Shown: positions 15,266-22,936 of the stretch, in pieces
Position numbering within the stretch: position 1 is the stretch's first letter
Layout of the letters: every line of letters starts with the position of its first letter
Origin: Phascolarctobacterium_A sp902463975
Lineage (GTDB): Bacteria > Bacillota > Negativicutes > Acidaminococcales > Acidaminococcaceae
DNA: 43,598 bases
Assembly (NCBI RefSeq): GCF_902463975.1
Contig: NZ_CABQHJ010000025.1
Location: forward strand, 1-43,598
Direction of reading: 5' to 3'
Notes under the pieces: model-generated
Database searches by the model: none
Told to the model about the DNA's origin: nothing
What the model saw: only the letters and a program-made list of their open reading frames with translations
Made by a program: the position numbers and the translations under genes

Positions 15266-16798
15266 ATGCAACGAATCGCAATTATCGACATCGGCTCCAA
15301 CTCGGCCCGGCTTGTTATCAGCCATATTTATAAGAATGGTGCTTATAATATGGTCTATAACCAAAAAGAAGCACTGCGCCTGAGTCAGAAGGTCGACGAA
15401 AAAAACATGCTTACAGAAGTAGCCTTCAGCAGCACCATCGAAACCATGAAAAGCTTTGCCTATATGTGCAAAATTTATCAGGCTGACAAAACCATTGCCG
15501 TTGCTACCGCAGCCATCCGCAACGCTGCCAACGGTGCGGAGCTTGTCGCACGCGTTGCCGAGGAAACAGGCATCCAGTTGCACATCATCTCCGGCAATAC
15601 CGAAGCCTATATCAGCTATCTTGGCGTTATCAACACCCTCAACGTCAAGGACGGCATCATCTTTGACTTGGGCGGCGGCAGTACCGAGCTGATTCTGTTC
15701 AAGAACCGTAAAATTTTGGAAAGCGTATCCCTGCCTATCGGTGCAGTCAATACCACCTCCATGTTCAACACACGCAATGTCATGCCCGCCAATGTCTTCA
15801 GCGACGTGAGCTTTTTTATCACGAGCCGTCTGGAAAAGTACCCCTGGCTCAAGCAGAACAGGCTGCCTCTCATCGGCGTCGGCGGTACCGCGCGTACGGT
15901 AGCTAAAATCATACAGCGTGAAAAGAAGTATCCGGCAACCAAAATCCACAATTATTCCTATACCACGCAAACATATTGCAGCTTCTTCAACAGACTGCGC
16001 AATACAAATCTGGAGCAGCGCAAAAAGATTTCCGGCCTCAGCAGCGAGCGCAGTGATATCATTCTGGCCGGCAGCAGCATTATCAGGTGCCTTTTGGAGG
16101 TAACGGGTGCCAAAAAGCTCATCACCTCCGGCTGCGGCCTGCGCGAAGGCCTGTTCTTCGATTATTATTCCAAAGAAAATCACGTGCCCATTATAGCGAA
16201 GGATATCCTTAAAATGAGCAGGGAAAATGTGTTAAACCTATATGAACCCGACCAGCAGCATTCCAGACACATCACCCATTTGGTGTTATCAATGTTTGAC
16301 GGCTGGAGTGAGCTGCACGGCTTACGCAAAAATTATCGCCGTCTGCTGGAAACCGCTGCACTGCTGCATGACATCGGCATTACTATCAACTTCTACAGTC
16401 ACGCACGTCATAGTGCCTATATGATTTTAAATGCCAAGCTCTTCGGACTGACGCACAAGGAGCAGGTTATCACGGCAGCTATCGCCGGCTGGCACAACGG
16501 TGTTTCCAAAAACTATTTCAAGGACCGTTTCTACAAGGAACTGCTTAGCGACGCCAACTGGAAAACAATCAACAAGCTGGCACTGCTGCTGGCCTTAGCT
16601 GAAAGCCTCGATTATACGGAAACATCCCAGATTCATGTTATTGAACCGAGCATCAGCAAAAAGAATGCTACTTTAAAGCTCTATGCTCAAGGTATTCCCA
16701 GTATTGAAATGCATCAGATTCAGGAGCATCTGTCATGGTTCAAAAAGACCTTCGGCGTAGAGCTGAAGGTGCAGCTGGCGACAGCAGCAGAAGAATAA
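15266..16798 (+). CDS. ppx: Exopolyphosphatase / GppA family phosphatase with HD domain
   Basis: This 510-aa enzyme hydrolyses terminal phosphate from polyphosphate or pppGpp. Active-site motifs are intact: IDIGSNSARLVI (D8), GNTEAYISYLGV (E113) and FDLGGGSTEL (D134, E141). A C-terminal HD-type domain (AALLHDIGITI, followed by SHARHSAYMI and WHNG) completes the long Ppx form. AAGGAG lies just before the ATG. It is divergent from the ppk operon, so polymer synthesis and breakdown are controlled from one intergenic region. Sequence alone cannot separate Ppx from GppA activity. Confidence 0.93.
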   Translation: MQRIAIIDIGSNSARLVISHIYKNGAYNMVYNQKEALRLSQKVDEKNMLTEVAFSSTIETMKSFAYMCKIYQADKTIAVATAAIRNAANGAELVARVAEETGIQLHIISGNTEAYISYLGVINTLNVKDGIIFDLGGGSTELILFKNRKILESVSLPIGAVNTTSMFNTRNVMPANVFSDVSFFITSRLEKYPWLKQNRLPLIGVGGTARTVAKIIQREKKYPATKIHNYSYTTQTYCSFFNRLRNTNLEQRKKISGLSSERSDIILAGSSIIRCLLEVTGAKKLITSGCGLREGLFFDYYSKENHVPIIAKDILKMSRENVLNLYEPDQQHSRHITHLVLSMFDGWSELHGLRKNYRRLLETAALLHDIGITINFYSHARHSAYMILNAKLFGLTHKEQVITAAIAGWHNGVSKNYFKDRFYKELLSDANWKTINKLALLLALAESLDYTETSQIHVIEPSISKKNATLKLYAQGIPSIEMHQIQEHLSWFKKTFGVELKVQLATAAEE

Positions 16799-16803
16799 TG
16801 CAA

Positions 16804-16852
16804 AGCAGCCTCAGTATACGCTTGCGTATGCCAAGGCTGCTGTTTTTATTTT
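16804..16852 (+). terminator. Terminator after ppx, overlapping the end of the toxin gene
   Basis: AGCAGCCT (16804-16811) pairs with AGGCTGCT (16834-16841) around an inner GTATACGC/GCGTATGC-type stem, then GTTTTTATTTT. The T-run contains the stop codon of the convergent toxin gene. Confidence 0.8.
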
Positions 16853-17247
16853 GCTCCGTATTTTTCTGTTTCTTCCTGAATGTAATGCGTTGTAAAAACA
16901 GGCATAAATCCGCCGCCTTCTTTTTTGACATACTCGCGCAAAACATTTTGCCAAGCACGCTTAGCATACAGAAAACGAATGACATAAACAGCACTTTCAT
17001 CTTCGCGCACGACATAAAACAGCAGATAATTTTTCACGGGCACGAAGCGGATTCCCCACGCACGCAAAAATGCGTCGTTACATAAGGGATAACGAGTCGG
17101 AAAAGAAGCAAGGCTATCTCCTTCGCCGAAAAATTTCTCTACTATACAATCTGACGCAGAGACATTGCACAACTTGAGCTTTATATAACTAGCGACAGCA
17201 TCTAAATCCGCCAATGCTTTTTGCGTATAAATTATCTTGTACGTCAT
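16846..17247 (-). CDS. RelE/ParE-family toxin
   Basis: This 133-aa toxin-type protein opens with YKIIYTQKALADLDAVASYI, the standard RelE/ParE first strand and helix, and has the usual core (RYPLCND, then GIRFVPVKNYLLFYVV, then VYVIRFLYAKRAW). Family members either cleave mRNA on ribosomes or inhibit gyrase. The core ends near residue 105, so about 28 C-terminal residues (KKEGGGFMP onwards) are an unusual tail. Its ATG overlaps the antitoxin stop by four bases (ATGA), the normal coupling. Confidence 0.9.
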   Translation of the reverse strand: MTYKIIYTQKALADLDAVASYIKLKLCNVSASDCIVEKFFGEGDSLASFPTRYPLCNDAFLRAWGIRFVPVKNYLLFYVVREDESAVYVIRFLYAKRAWQNVLREYVKKEGGGFMPVFTTHYIQEETEKYGAK

Positions 17248-17519
17248 AATATATTTGCTCCAGGATATTTCTTTCTGAACATCTCTTTAGCATCTTCTGC
17301 AGAAACTACTCTTCCAGCCTCAATATCGTCTAAACCTTGTTTCAACGCACCATACAACTCAAAACGTGCTGTAAGCTGTTCATAAGCTTCTATACTCATT
17401 ACCGCCAAATCTCCCTTGCCATTTTTGGTAATGAAAACAGGCTCATCATATTCATGGCAGAAAGAAGATATTTCGTTATAGTTATTGCGCAGTTCTGCGC
17501 TTGAAGTAATTTTAGGCAT
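17244..17519 (-). CDS. Phd/YefM-family antitoxin
   Basis: This 91-aa antitoxin has a DNA-binding N-terminal domain typical of Phd/YefM (ITSSAELRNNYNEISSFCHE, then EPVFITKNGKGDLAVMSIEAYE). The C-terminal tail (DIEAGRVVSAEDAKEMFRKK) should wrap the toxin. AAGGAGGT lies before the ATG and a near-consensus promoter 26 bases upstream. Such antitoxins usually repress their own promoter. Confidence 0.92.
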   Translation of the reverse strand: MPKITSSAELRNNYNEISSFCHEYDEPVFITKNGKGDLAVMSIEAYEQLTARFELYGALKQGLDDIEAGRVVSAEDAKEMFRKKYPGANIL

Positions 17520-17544
17520 AATCGCACCTCCTTCGTATAGCTAA

Positions 17545-17573
17545 ATTATACCTTAATTCGGCTATCTGGTCAA
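17545..17573 (-). promoter_or_regulatory. Promoter of the toxin-antitoxin operon
   Basis: On the minus strand TTGACC (17573-17568) and TATAAT (17550-17545) are separated by 17 bases, 26 bases before the antitoxin ATG. It is one of the strongest promoters visible in the window, as is usual for an autorepressed module. Confidence 0.8.
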
Positions 17574-17575
17574 AT

Positions 17576-17617
17576 TTTATAAAAATAGGCCTGCATTCGT
17601 TTTGCACATGCAGGCCT
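17576..17617 (-). terminator. Terminator of the M20 peptidase gene
   Basis: AGGCCTGCAT (17587-17596) and ATGCAGGCCT (17608-17617) form a perfect 10-bp stem. In the leftward transcript ATTTTTATAAAA follows. It separates the peptidase gene from the toxin-antitoxin promoter. Confidence 0.88.
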
Positions 17618-17643
17618 GTTGCTATATACAGCGTTTTATTTTT

Positions 17644-18777
17644 TTATTTTACCGCAGCCTTCAAAATACCGTGTACCATGAGCGCGGAATTGTACAAATC
17701 CTCTTCCTTGATGTATTCGTCAACAGTATGGACATTGCTCATGCCCGTGCCCAAAATTACGCTGGGCAGTCCGTAAGCATTCAGGAAGTTGGCATCACTG
17801 CCGCCGCCGGTAACCGTAATATCCGGAGTAAAGCCATGCATTGCACAGGCAGCCTTTGCCAGCGTCACAACATCGCTGTCCTCGGCAACAGCAAAGGAAT
17901 CATACTTGTTATCCACAAAAACCTCTGCCTTAGCGCCGTATTTTTCAGCACTGGTTGCAATAGTTTCTACGATTTCCTTGCAGATAGCCTCCAGCTTTTC
18001 CTTGTTACGGCTGCGCGCATCGCCTTCAATGGTTACCAGATCAGGCACAATATTAGTTGCCTTACCGCCGCCGATAATGCCGATATTGCAGGTAGTTTCC
18101 TCATCAATACGGCCATAGCGTTTAACATCGGCAAGAGCCTTGGCAGCAATCATAATAGAGTTGATGCCCTTTTCCGGCTCCAGTCCGCCATGCGCGGTTC
18201 TGCCGATAATGTCAATTTTATATTTCTTCTGGCCGGGAGCGCCGACAACAATCTCGCCCGGAGCGCCTTCACCATCCAGTGCATAGCCAACGTCGGAACG
18301 CAGCTTGGAGCGGTCGAGGCAACGGGAGCCGTTAACGCCGCCCTCCTCGCATACAGTGAAGAGAATCTGGATATCGCCATGCGGAGCACCTTCCTCCAAC
18401 AGCAGGCGAATACCCTCTAAAATACCCACAACACCGGATTTGTCATCACCGCCGAGAATAGTGGTGCCGTCGCTATATAAAACGCCGTCCTTTTGGATAA
18501 CGGTAGTGCCGCCGCAGGGCTCAACACCGTCCATATGTGCAGAAAGCAGCACGCGCACCGCACCTTCAACTCCTGCGCTGGCAGGCAAAAATGCCCACAG
18601 ATTACCGCAGTTGCCACCCAGCTTTTCACCGGCGTCATCCTCTTCCACCGTAAAGCCGAGTGCCTCCAATTTGCCTTTGAGCAGTTCGAATACCGGACGC
18701 TCCTGCAGGCTGTGACAAGGCAGGGCAACAATTTCCTTAAATTCTGCGAGCATACGCTCCTTATTTACTTGCGTCAT
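17644..18777 (-). CDS. M20-family (peptidase T-like) zinc aminopeptidase
   Basis: This 377-aa cytoplasmic metallopeptidase is likely to act on short peptides. Metal and catalytic motifs are clear: SAHMDGVEP (first metal His and catalytic Asp), GGDDKSGV (bridging Asp), TVCEEGGVNGS (general-base Glu and metal Glu), and a late GTGMSNVHTVDEYI (last metal His). The dimerization domain with TAHGGLEPEKGINSI lies between. It resembles the PepT-like branch rather than DapE or carboxypeptidase G2. AAAGGAAG lies before the ATG. It is monocistronic with its own terminator. Confidence 0.9.
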   Translation of the reverse strand: MTQVNKERMLAEFKEIVALPCHSLQERPVFELLKGKLEALGFTVEEDDAGEKLGGNCGNLWAFLPASAGVEGAVRVLLSAHMDGVEPCGGTTVIQKDGVLYSDGTTILGGDDKSGVVGILEGIRLLLEEGAPHGDIQILFTVCEEGGVNGSRCLDRSKLRSDVGYALDGEGAPGEIVVGAPGQKKYKIDIIGRTAHGGLEPEKGINSIMIAAKALADVKRYGRIDEETTCNIGIIGGGKATNIVPDLVTIEGDARSRNKEKLEAICKEIVETIATSAEKYGAKAEVFVDNKYDSFAVAEDSDVVTLAKAACAMHGFTPDITVTGGGSDANFLNAYGLPSVILGTGMSNVHTVDEYIKEEDLYNSALMVHGILKAAVK

Positions 18778-18854
18778 ATTTATCTTCCTTTCAATAATAT
18801 AAATTCAAGCTCAGCGTGCCTAAAGTGGTAGCAAATTCGCTAAACTTTTATTCC

Positions 18855-19412
18855 TTAAATTATTCCGGTATGTTCCAGCAAAATTTTGATACCGATAAAA
18901 ATCAGCACCAGGCCGCCGGCCACGTCAGCTCTCTTGCCGGCCATAGCTCCCAGCTTAAAGCCAGCCAGACCGCCAAAGGCTGCGATAGCAAAGGTCACCA
19001 CGCCAATCAGTATGGAAGCAAACCAGATATCTGTATTCAAAAAAGCCAGACTGATACCTACTGCCAAAGCGTCGATACTGGTGGCAATCGCCAGCACCGC
19101 CATCTCCTTCACGCTATAATCTTTTTTGACATGACAGGCCTCGTTTGCTTCACGAATCATGTTGATTCCCAGATAAAGCAATAAGAAAAAGGCAAGCCAA
19201 TGATCATATTCCGTAATATAATCACGAAACGATACAGCGCCGAAATAGCCTATCACCGGCATCAAAAACTGAAAGGCTCCAAACCAGCTGCCGAAGCGTA
19301 ATGCTCCGCGCAACCTGTTATCCGGTGTCAGCACCATACTGCCGCAAACGGACACGGCAAAGGCATCCATCGCCAGGCCAACCGCCAGCAGCAACAGCTC
19401 TGCTAAACTCAT
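18855..19412 (-). CDS. mntP: Manganese efflux pump MntP
   Basis: This 185-aa inner-membrane protein, the usual length, has six predicted membrane segments and the duplicated Asp signatures of MntP: GLAMDAFAVSVCGS near residue 12 and ATSIDALAVGISLA near 110. It exports Mn2+. I looked for the Mn-sensing yybP-ykoY riboswitch upstream; only 31 bases separate it from the thrE-like gene, so there is none there. It may be co-transcribed with the ThrE genes. Confidence 0.93.
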   Translation of the reverse strand: MSLAELLLLAVGLAMDAFAVSVCGSMVLTPDNRLRGALRFGSWFGAFQFLMPVIGYFGAVSFRDYITEYDHWLAFFLLLYLGINMIREANEACHVKKDYSVKEMAVLAIATSIDALAVGISLAFLNTDIWFASILIGVVTFAIAAFGGLAGFKLGAMAGKRADVAGGLVLIFIGIKILLEHTGII

Positions 19413-19443
19413 ATTTTCTTTCCCTCACTCACTGTAAACAAAT

Positions 19444-19926
19444 CTATTCTTTATTTTCCTTATGCAGCAGCTGCAGCAAGCGTTCATGATCCTTGCTTAT
19501 CTTAATTACACGGAACACGCTCGTCATAAGCATCATCCCCAAGGCAATAGCACTGGCATCCATGCCGGTGGTTATAAGGATGTTCATACCCGTATCGTAA
19601 TTATTTTCTATAATCGCCGCCATACCGCGATACATGCCGAGTCCAGGCACAATCGGGATAATACCGGGAATAACAAAAATCGTTACCGGCTGCTTAAAGA
19701 TGCGCGCCGCCAGCTCGCTCAAAAGCGAAAGCGCAACCGTGGCAAAAAACATGGCATAAAAAGAATCATACGCCATATCCTTGCGGATATAGCAATAAAC
19801 TACCCAGCCTACCGCACCTATAACGCCGCTGACAGGCAGGCTTTTGCGCGGTGCCTGAAACAGAATACCGAAGGCAGCCGTAGCGATAAACGCAAAGCCA
19901 AAGGCTGTAAAATAATTTATGCCCAT
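19444..19926 (-). CDS. Threonine/serine exporter, C-terminal (ThrE_2-type) subunit
   Basis: About 160 aa and almost all membrane (FTAFGFAFIATAAFGILFQA, then VIPGIIPIVPGLGMYRGM). It corresponds to the second half of Corynebacterium ThrE, here a separate polypeptide. The ATG at 19926 is chosen because GGGGGTGG precedes it and because upstream residues in the same frame are not protein-like. It overlaps the N-terminal subunit gene by 10 bases, so translation is coupled. The two proteins should form one exporter for threonine/serine or related solutes. Confidence 0.88.
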   Translation of the reverse strand: MGINYFTAFGFAFIATAAFGILFQAPRKSLPVSGVIGAVGWVVYCYIRKDMAYDSFYAMFFATVALSLLSELAARIFKQPVTIFVIPGIIPIVPGLGMYRGMAAIIENNYDTGMNILITTGMDASAIALGMMLMTSVFRVIKISKDHERLLQLLHKENKE

Positions 19927-20708
19927 AGCTTCCACCCCCAGTGATACCATACAAGCAGGCTGAATGCCAGGCCAATCGCAATGGATGTAGCAAAGAGCAT
20001 CGCCTCGGCGATACGCGAATTGCCGGAAATCAAATCGCCGGCCATATAATCGCGCAGACCGTTGGTAAAGGCTACACCCGGCAGGAACGGCATTAGCGCA
20101 CCTACGATGATGTTGGTACGTGTACATTCGCCGTCCATCTCACAGCAAAAAATAGCCAAAGCACCGATTGCCGCACCGGAAAGCGCATTTTCCCAAAAGG
20201 CACTGGGGCGATAACCGCCCAACTGCTTTAACAGCACCATGGAAAGGCCGCCGGTAATAAAGGCCGCGATAAAGTCATGGCTGTTGCCGCCCAGCATTGC
20301 CGCAAAGGCTGCCGAGCTGATTGCCGAAGCCATGCAGACACGCCATTTGCCATAGGGCGGAGCCTTGTGACGCAGCTCTTCCAGATACGCCAGTGTTTTT
20401 TCATAATTCAGCGGCCAGCGTTTCAGATTATAGGAAAAATCGTTCACAGCGCTGATAACGCTTAAATTAGTGCTGCGATAACGGATGCGGCTGATAATAG
20501 TCGCACCCTCGCTTTCCTCATCGCCTAAAATAATAACCGTCGGCGTAACAAAAACATGAATATCATGATAGCCGTGCGTATGACAAAAGCGGGAAATAGT
20601 ATCCTCTACTCGGGAGGTTTCCGCACCGTTTTTCAAAAGTGCCTTGCCCATACCAAGAGCAATATGCAAGGTCTGCTCACGGCTTAAAGGAGCAGCTTCC
20701 AGTCCCAT
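19917..20708 (-). CDS. Threonine/serine exporter, N-terminal (ThrE/DUF1212-type) subunit
   Basis: 263 aa. The cytoplasmic N-terminal part has the family signature GMGKALLKNGAETSRVEDTI and HIHVFVTPT-like strand (HDIHVFVTPTVIIL), followed by about five membrane segments (including GALMPFLPGVAFTNGLRDYM). It corresponds to the first half of ThrE and pairs with the product of 19444..19926. Its ATG overlaps the stop of the upstream UDG-superfamily gene by one base (TAATG). Confidence 0.9.
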   Translation of the reverse strand: MGLEAAPLSREQTLHIALGMGKALLKNGAETSRVEDTISRFCHTHGYHDIHVFVTPTVIILGDEESEGATIISRIRYRSTNLSVISAVNDFSYNLKRWPLNYEKTLAYLEELRHKAPPYGKWRVCMASAISSAAFAAMLGGNSHDFIAAFITGGLSMVLLKQLGGYRPSAFWENALSGAAIGALAIFCCEMDGECTRTNIIVGALMPFLPGVAFTNGLRDYMAGDLISGNSRIAEAMLFATSIAIGLAFSLLVWYHWGWKLWA

Positions 20709-21400
20709 TATGCCTCACCGCCTAACAGCTGCGCCACTGCCGCTCTAAAGCGGTTGGCACCGCCCATAGAAGGATGCGGCACAGACATACATTCAACACC
20801 GTAACGTGACAGCGTTGTCGCCGCCTTCTGACCGATAGCAACAATTTTCATCCCCGGACGCAGCTCCAGTAGCATCCGCGCGTACTCAATGCCTACATCA
20901 AGCTCGCTCGGCGAGGGCGTACGGTTAGTCAGCAGATTACCTGCTTTATACGGATGAAACGGAAAAATATTCCAAAGAATAACATCAAAGGACGCAAGGC
21001 CATGACTGTTCAGCGCGTTCCAGACAACAGTATCCGTGGGCTCGTTAAAGCCCTTCAGGCGCTGTGTATTATTCAGCATTGCGCTGCTTTCATCACTCGT
21101 GCGACGGTAATCCCATTCGCCCAGCACGCTTTTCGGCTCTACATCGGGATGGTGGCCCAGCAAAATACGCTCCGAAGTAATAGCAATACCGCTGAAATGA
21201 CCGCCCTGATAGCCCAAGGCCTCGGCAATAAACAAATAACGTGCATCCGGACGCAGCTCCAGATAACGGCGCAGATTGGCACTGCGGATAACGGGAGCCT
21301 GCGGGCCTATATCACAGCTTATATCAAAATCACGCCAGGGGTTAAAAACCTGCTCGCTGTGATAGCTTTGTAATTTATCAAGAAAAGTATTAATCTCCAT
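20708..21400 (-). CDS. Uracil-DNA glycosylase superfamily protein
   Basis: 230 aa from the ATG at 21400, which has GGAGGG 4 bases upstream; an ATG at 21412 overlaps that ribosome site. Features of the UDG fold are visible: LFIAEALGYQGGHFSG near residue 58 corresponds to the family 4/5 motif GEAPGxxG (Pro replaced by Leu), WNIFPFHP in the middle, IVAIGQKA, and the C-terminal VPHPSMGG corresponding to motif HPS. It is likely to remove damaged bases, but the substrate cannot be set from sequence. No Fe-S cysteine set is apparent. It is first in a transcript with the thrE-like genes, a connection with no obvious logic. Confidence 0.78.
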   Translation of the reverse strand: MEINTFLDKLQSYHSEQVFNPWRDFDISCDIGPQAPVIRSANLRRYLELRPDARYLFIAEALGYQGGHFSGIAITSERILLGHHPDVEPKSVLGEWDYRRTSDESSAMLNNTQRLKGFNEPTDTVVWNALNSHGLASFDVILWNIFPFHPYKAGNLLTNRTPSPSELDVGIEYARMLLELRPGMKIVAIGQKAATTLSRYGVECMSVPHPSMGGANRFRAAVAQLLGGEA

Positions 21401-21444
21401 AATTCCCTCCATGCATTATTATACCGCATAGAGGCAAGTCGTCG

Positions 21445-21484
21445 CAATAAAAATGGATGCGAAGCAATAGTTCCGCATCCATTT
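21445..21484 (-). terminator. Terminator of the dcuC-like gene
   Basis: AAATGGATGCG (21451-21461) pairs perfectly with CGCATCCATTT (21474-21484); in the leftward transcript TTATTGC follows the stem, giving a TTTTTATT tail. Confidence 0.85.
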
Positions 21485-21507
21485 TATACTTTAAAAAATA
21501 TCTGATT

Positions 21508-22764
21508 TTAGAACAGCAGCAGTATCATGCCCACTACCAGCGCCAGGGTAATACCCAAAGCATTACGCTTGCAAACCTCCATCGGGTCTACACCGGCAAT
21601 GCCTGCGCAGATAATAGTAGCACCGGCAATCGGGGAAATAGTACGGCCGAGAGTACCGCCCAAAGCTGCAATAGAGCCCATGTTCATGGTTTCCAGGCCA
21701 AACTGAGCAGCATGCGGAGTAACAGCTTCGTTAAACGCAACGGTTGCAGCGTCGCCGGAACCGGAAATAAGTGCCAGTACAAACGGGCCGAAGGTAGCAG
21801 CAATTTTAACAATACCGGTAGAATTCAGCATCCAGTTAATCAGCGCCTTAATCAGTCCCAAAGCATTCAGGCCTGCTACGAAAACGCCAACGGAAATGAT
21901 GATACCGATGATGTTGGCATAAGCATCGCCCATGCCGTCAAAGAAGCTCTTAGTCAGCTCAACAGGATTTTTACGGGTTACTGCCAAAGACAGGATTGCG
22001 CCGATAACCATAGCGTGGGGTACGCCCATTTTCAGTGCGGGCACCAGCTTGGTGCTGCCCAGCAGCAGAATGATAACCGGAACCAGCGGCATGATAGCGA
22101 AAAGCGGATTGATACCGAAGTTCTCGTCAACACTGGCTTCACCTTCCGGAGCAAAGCCTCTGTTTTCCTTCAGCACAACTGCCAGAACAGTCAATACAGC
22201 TGCAGCAATGATTACGCCGACTACAGTTGCCAGCATATGGTTGGCAATTACATCAGTAACCTGTACACCTGCCAGCTTAGCGATAACGGCGTTATGTACC
22301 AGGCCGGGGTTCAGCATACTGCCATAGGTACCGGATTTAACGGCAGCAGCGGCCATTGCCGGATGAATGCCTGCAGACATCATAATTGGAATAAAAATTA
22401 CGCCTACCGCAGCACTGCAGCCTGCAGCACTGGGGATAGCAATATTAACAACAAAGGTTGCCAGCGTAGCGCCGGGAATAAGCAAAAAGCCCATTTTTTT
22501 CAAAACCTTACCAATAGCAACAACCAAATGCTTGTCGCAGCCCGTATACTTCATGCACCAGGCAAAGCCCATGCAGGAGCAAACAGAAGTAATCAGACCG
22601 GCATTAGTCATGCTTTTGGCAAAAGCATCAAGAGAAGCCATTGGCTTGCCGGCAATACAGCACATCAGAATACCAGCGGCAATAAGTACCATTCTGGATT
22701 CATGTCGTTTCAACAAAAGATAAATTACACCGATAACAACGAGTGCACCAATTATCAGAAACAT
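21508..22764 (-). CDS. dcuC: DcuC-type anaerobic C4-dicarboxylate transporter
   Basis: About 418 aa with ten or more membrane segments. The overall pattern is that of the DcuC family, including a GCSAAVGVIFIPIMMSAGIH segment, SGTYGSMLNPGLVHNAVIA, and the C-terminal hairpin GSGDAATVAFNEAVTPHA followed by LGGTLGRTISPIAGATII. DcuC moves succinate and related dicarboxylates across the inner membrane. GGAGGG lies 8 bases before the ATG at 22764; an ATG at 22770 is too close to it. In a succinate-using Negativicute the carrier would serve uptake; in a succinate producer, export. That direction is inference. Confidence 0.88.
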   Translation of the reverse strand: MFLIIGALVVIGVIYLLLKRHESRMVLIAAGILMCCIAGKPMASLDAFAKSMTNAGLITSVCSCMGFAWCMKYTGCDKHLVVAIGKVLKKMGFLLIPGATLATFVVNIAIPSAAGCSAAVGVIFIPIMMSAGIHPAMAAAAVKSGTYGSMLNPGLVHNAVIAKLAGVQVTDVIANHMLATVVGVIIAAAVLTVLAVVLKENRGFAPEGEASVDENFGINPLFAIMPLVPVIILLLGSTKLVPALKMGVPHAMVIGAILSLAVTRKNPVELTKSFFDGMGDAYANIIGIIISVGVFVAGLNALGLIKALINWMLNSTGIVKIAATFGPFVLALISGSGDAATVAFNEAVTPHAAQFGLETMNMGSIAALGGTLGRTISPIAGATIICAGIAGVDPMEVCKRNALGITLALVVGMILLLF

Positions 22765-22892
22765 CTTCATTCCCTCCATAAAATTATTTTTTGCATTAAT
22801 ATTATATGTGATAGAAATGCTTTTGAAAAGTGTATTGTCAATTGTATACATAATACTTGTTTTCTTCAGCTAAGTTTATATAGCAAAAGTAC

Positions 22893-22926
22893 AAATACCG
22901 TCCCACATTTCTGTAGAACGGTATTT
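22893..22926. terminator. Bidirectional terminator-like hairpin
   Basis: AAATACCGT (22893-22901) pairs with ACGGTATTT (22918-22926), with T-rich bases on both sides. It lies just after the stop of the LtaS-like gene and upstream of dcuC. Confidence 0.65.
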
Positions 22927-22936
22927 TTTAATAACT

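Noticed and set aside
15167..16183. 338-codon minus-strand open frame opposite ppx
   Set aside because: Antisense to an intact Ppx/GppA gene with all motifs, and it would also cross the ppx promoter.
19413..19443. Manganese riboswitch before mntP
   Set aside because: Only 31 bases lie upstream of mntP, too short for yybP-ykoY.
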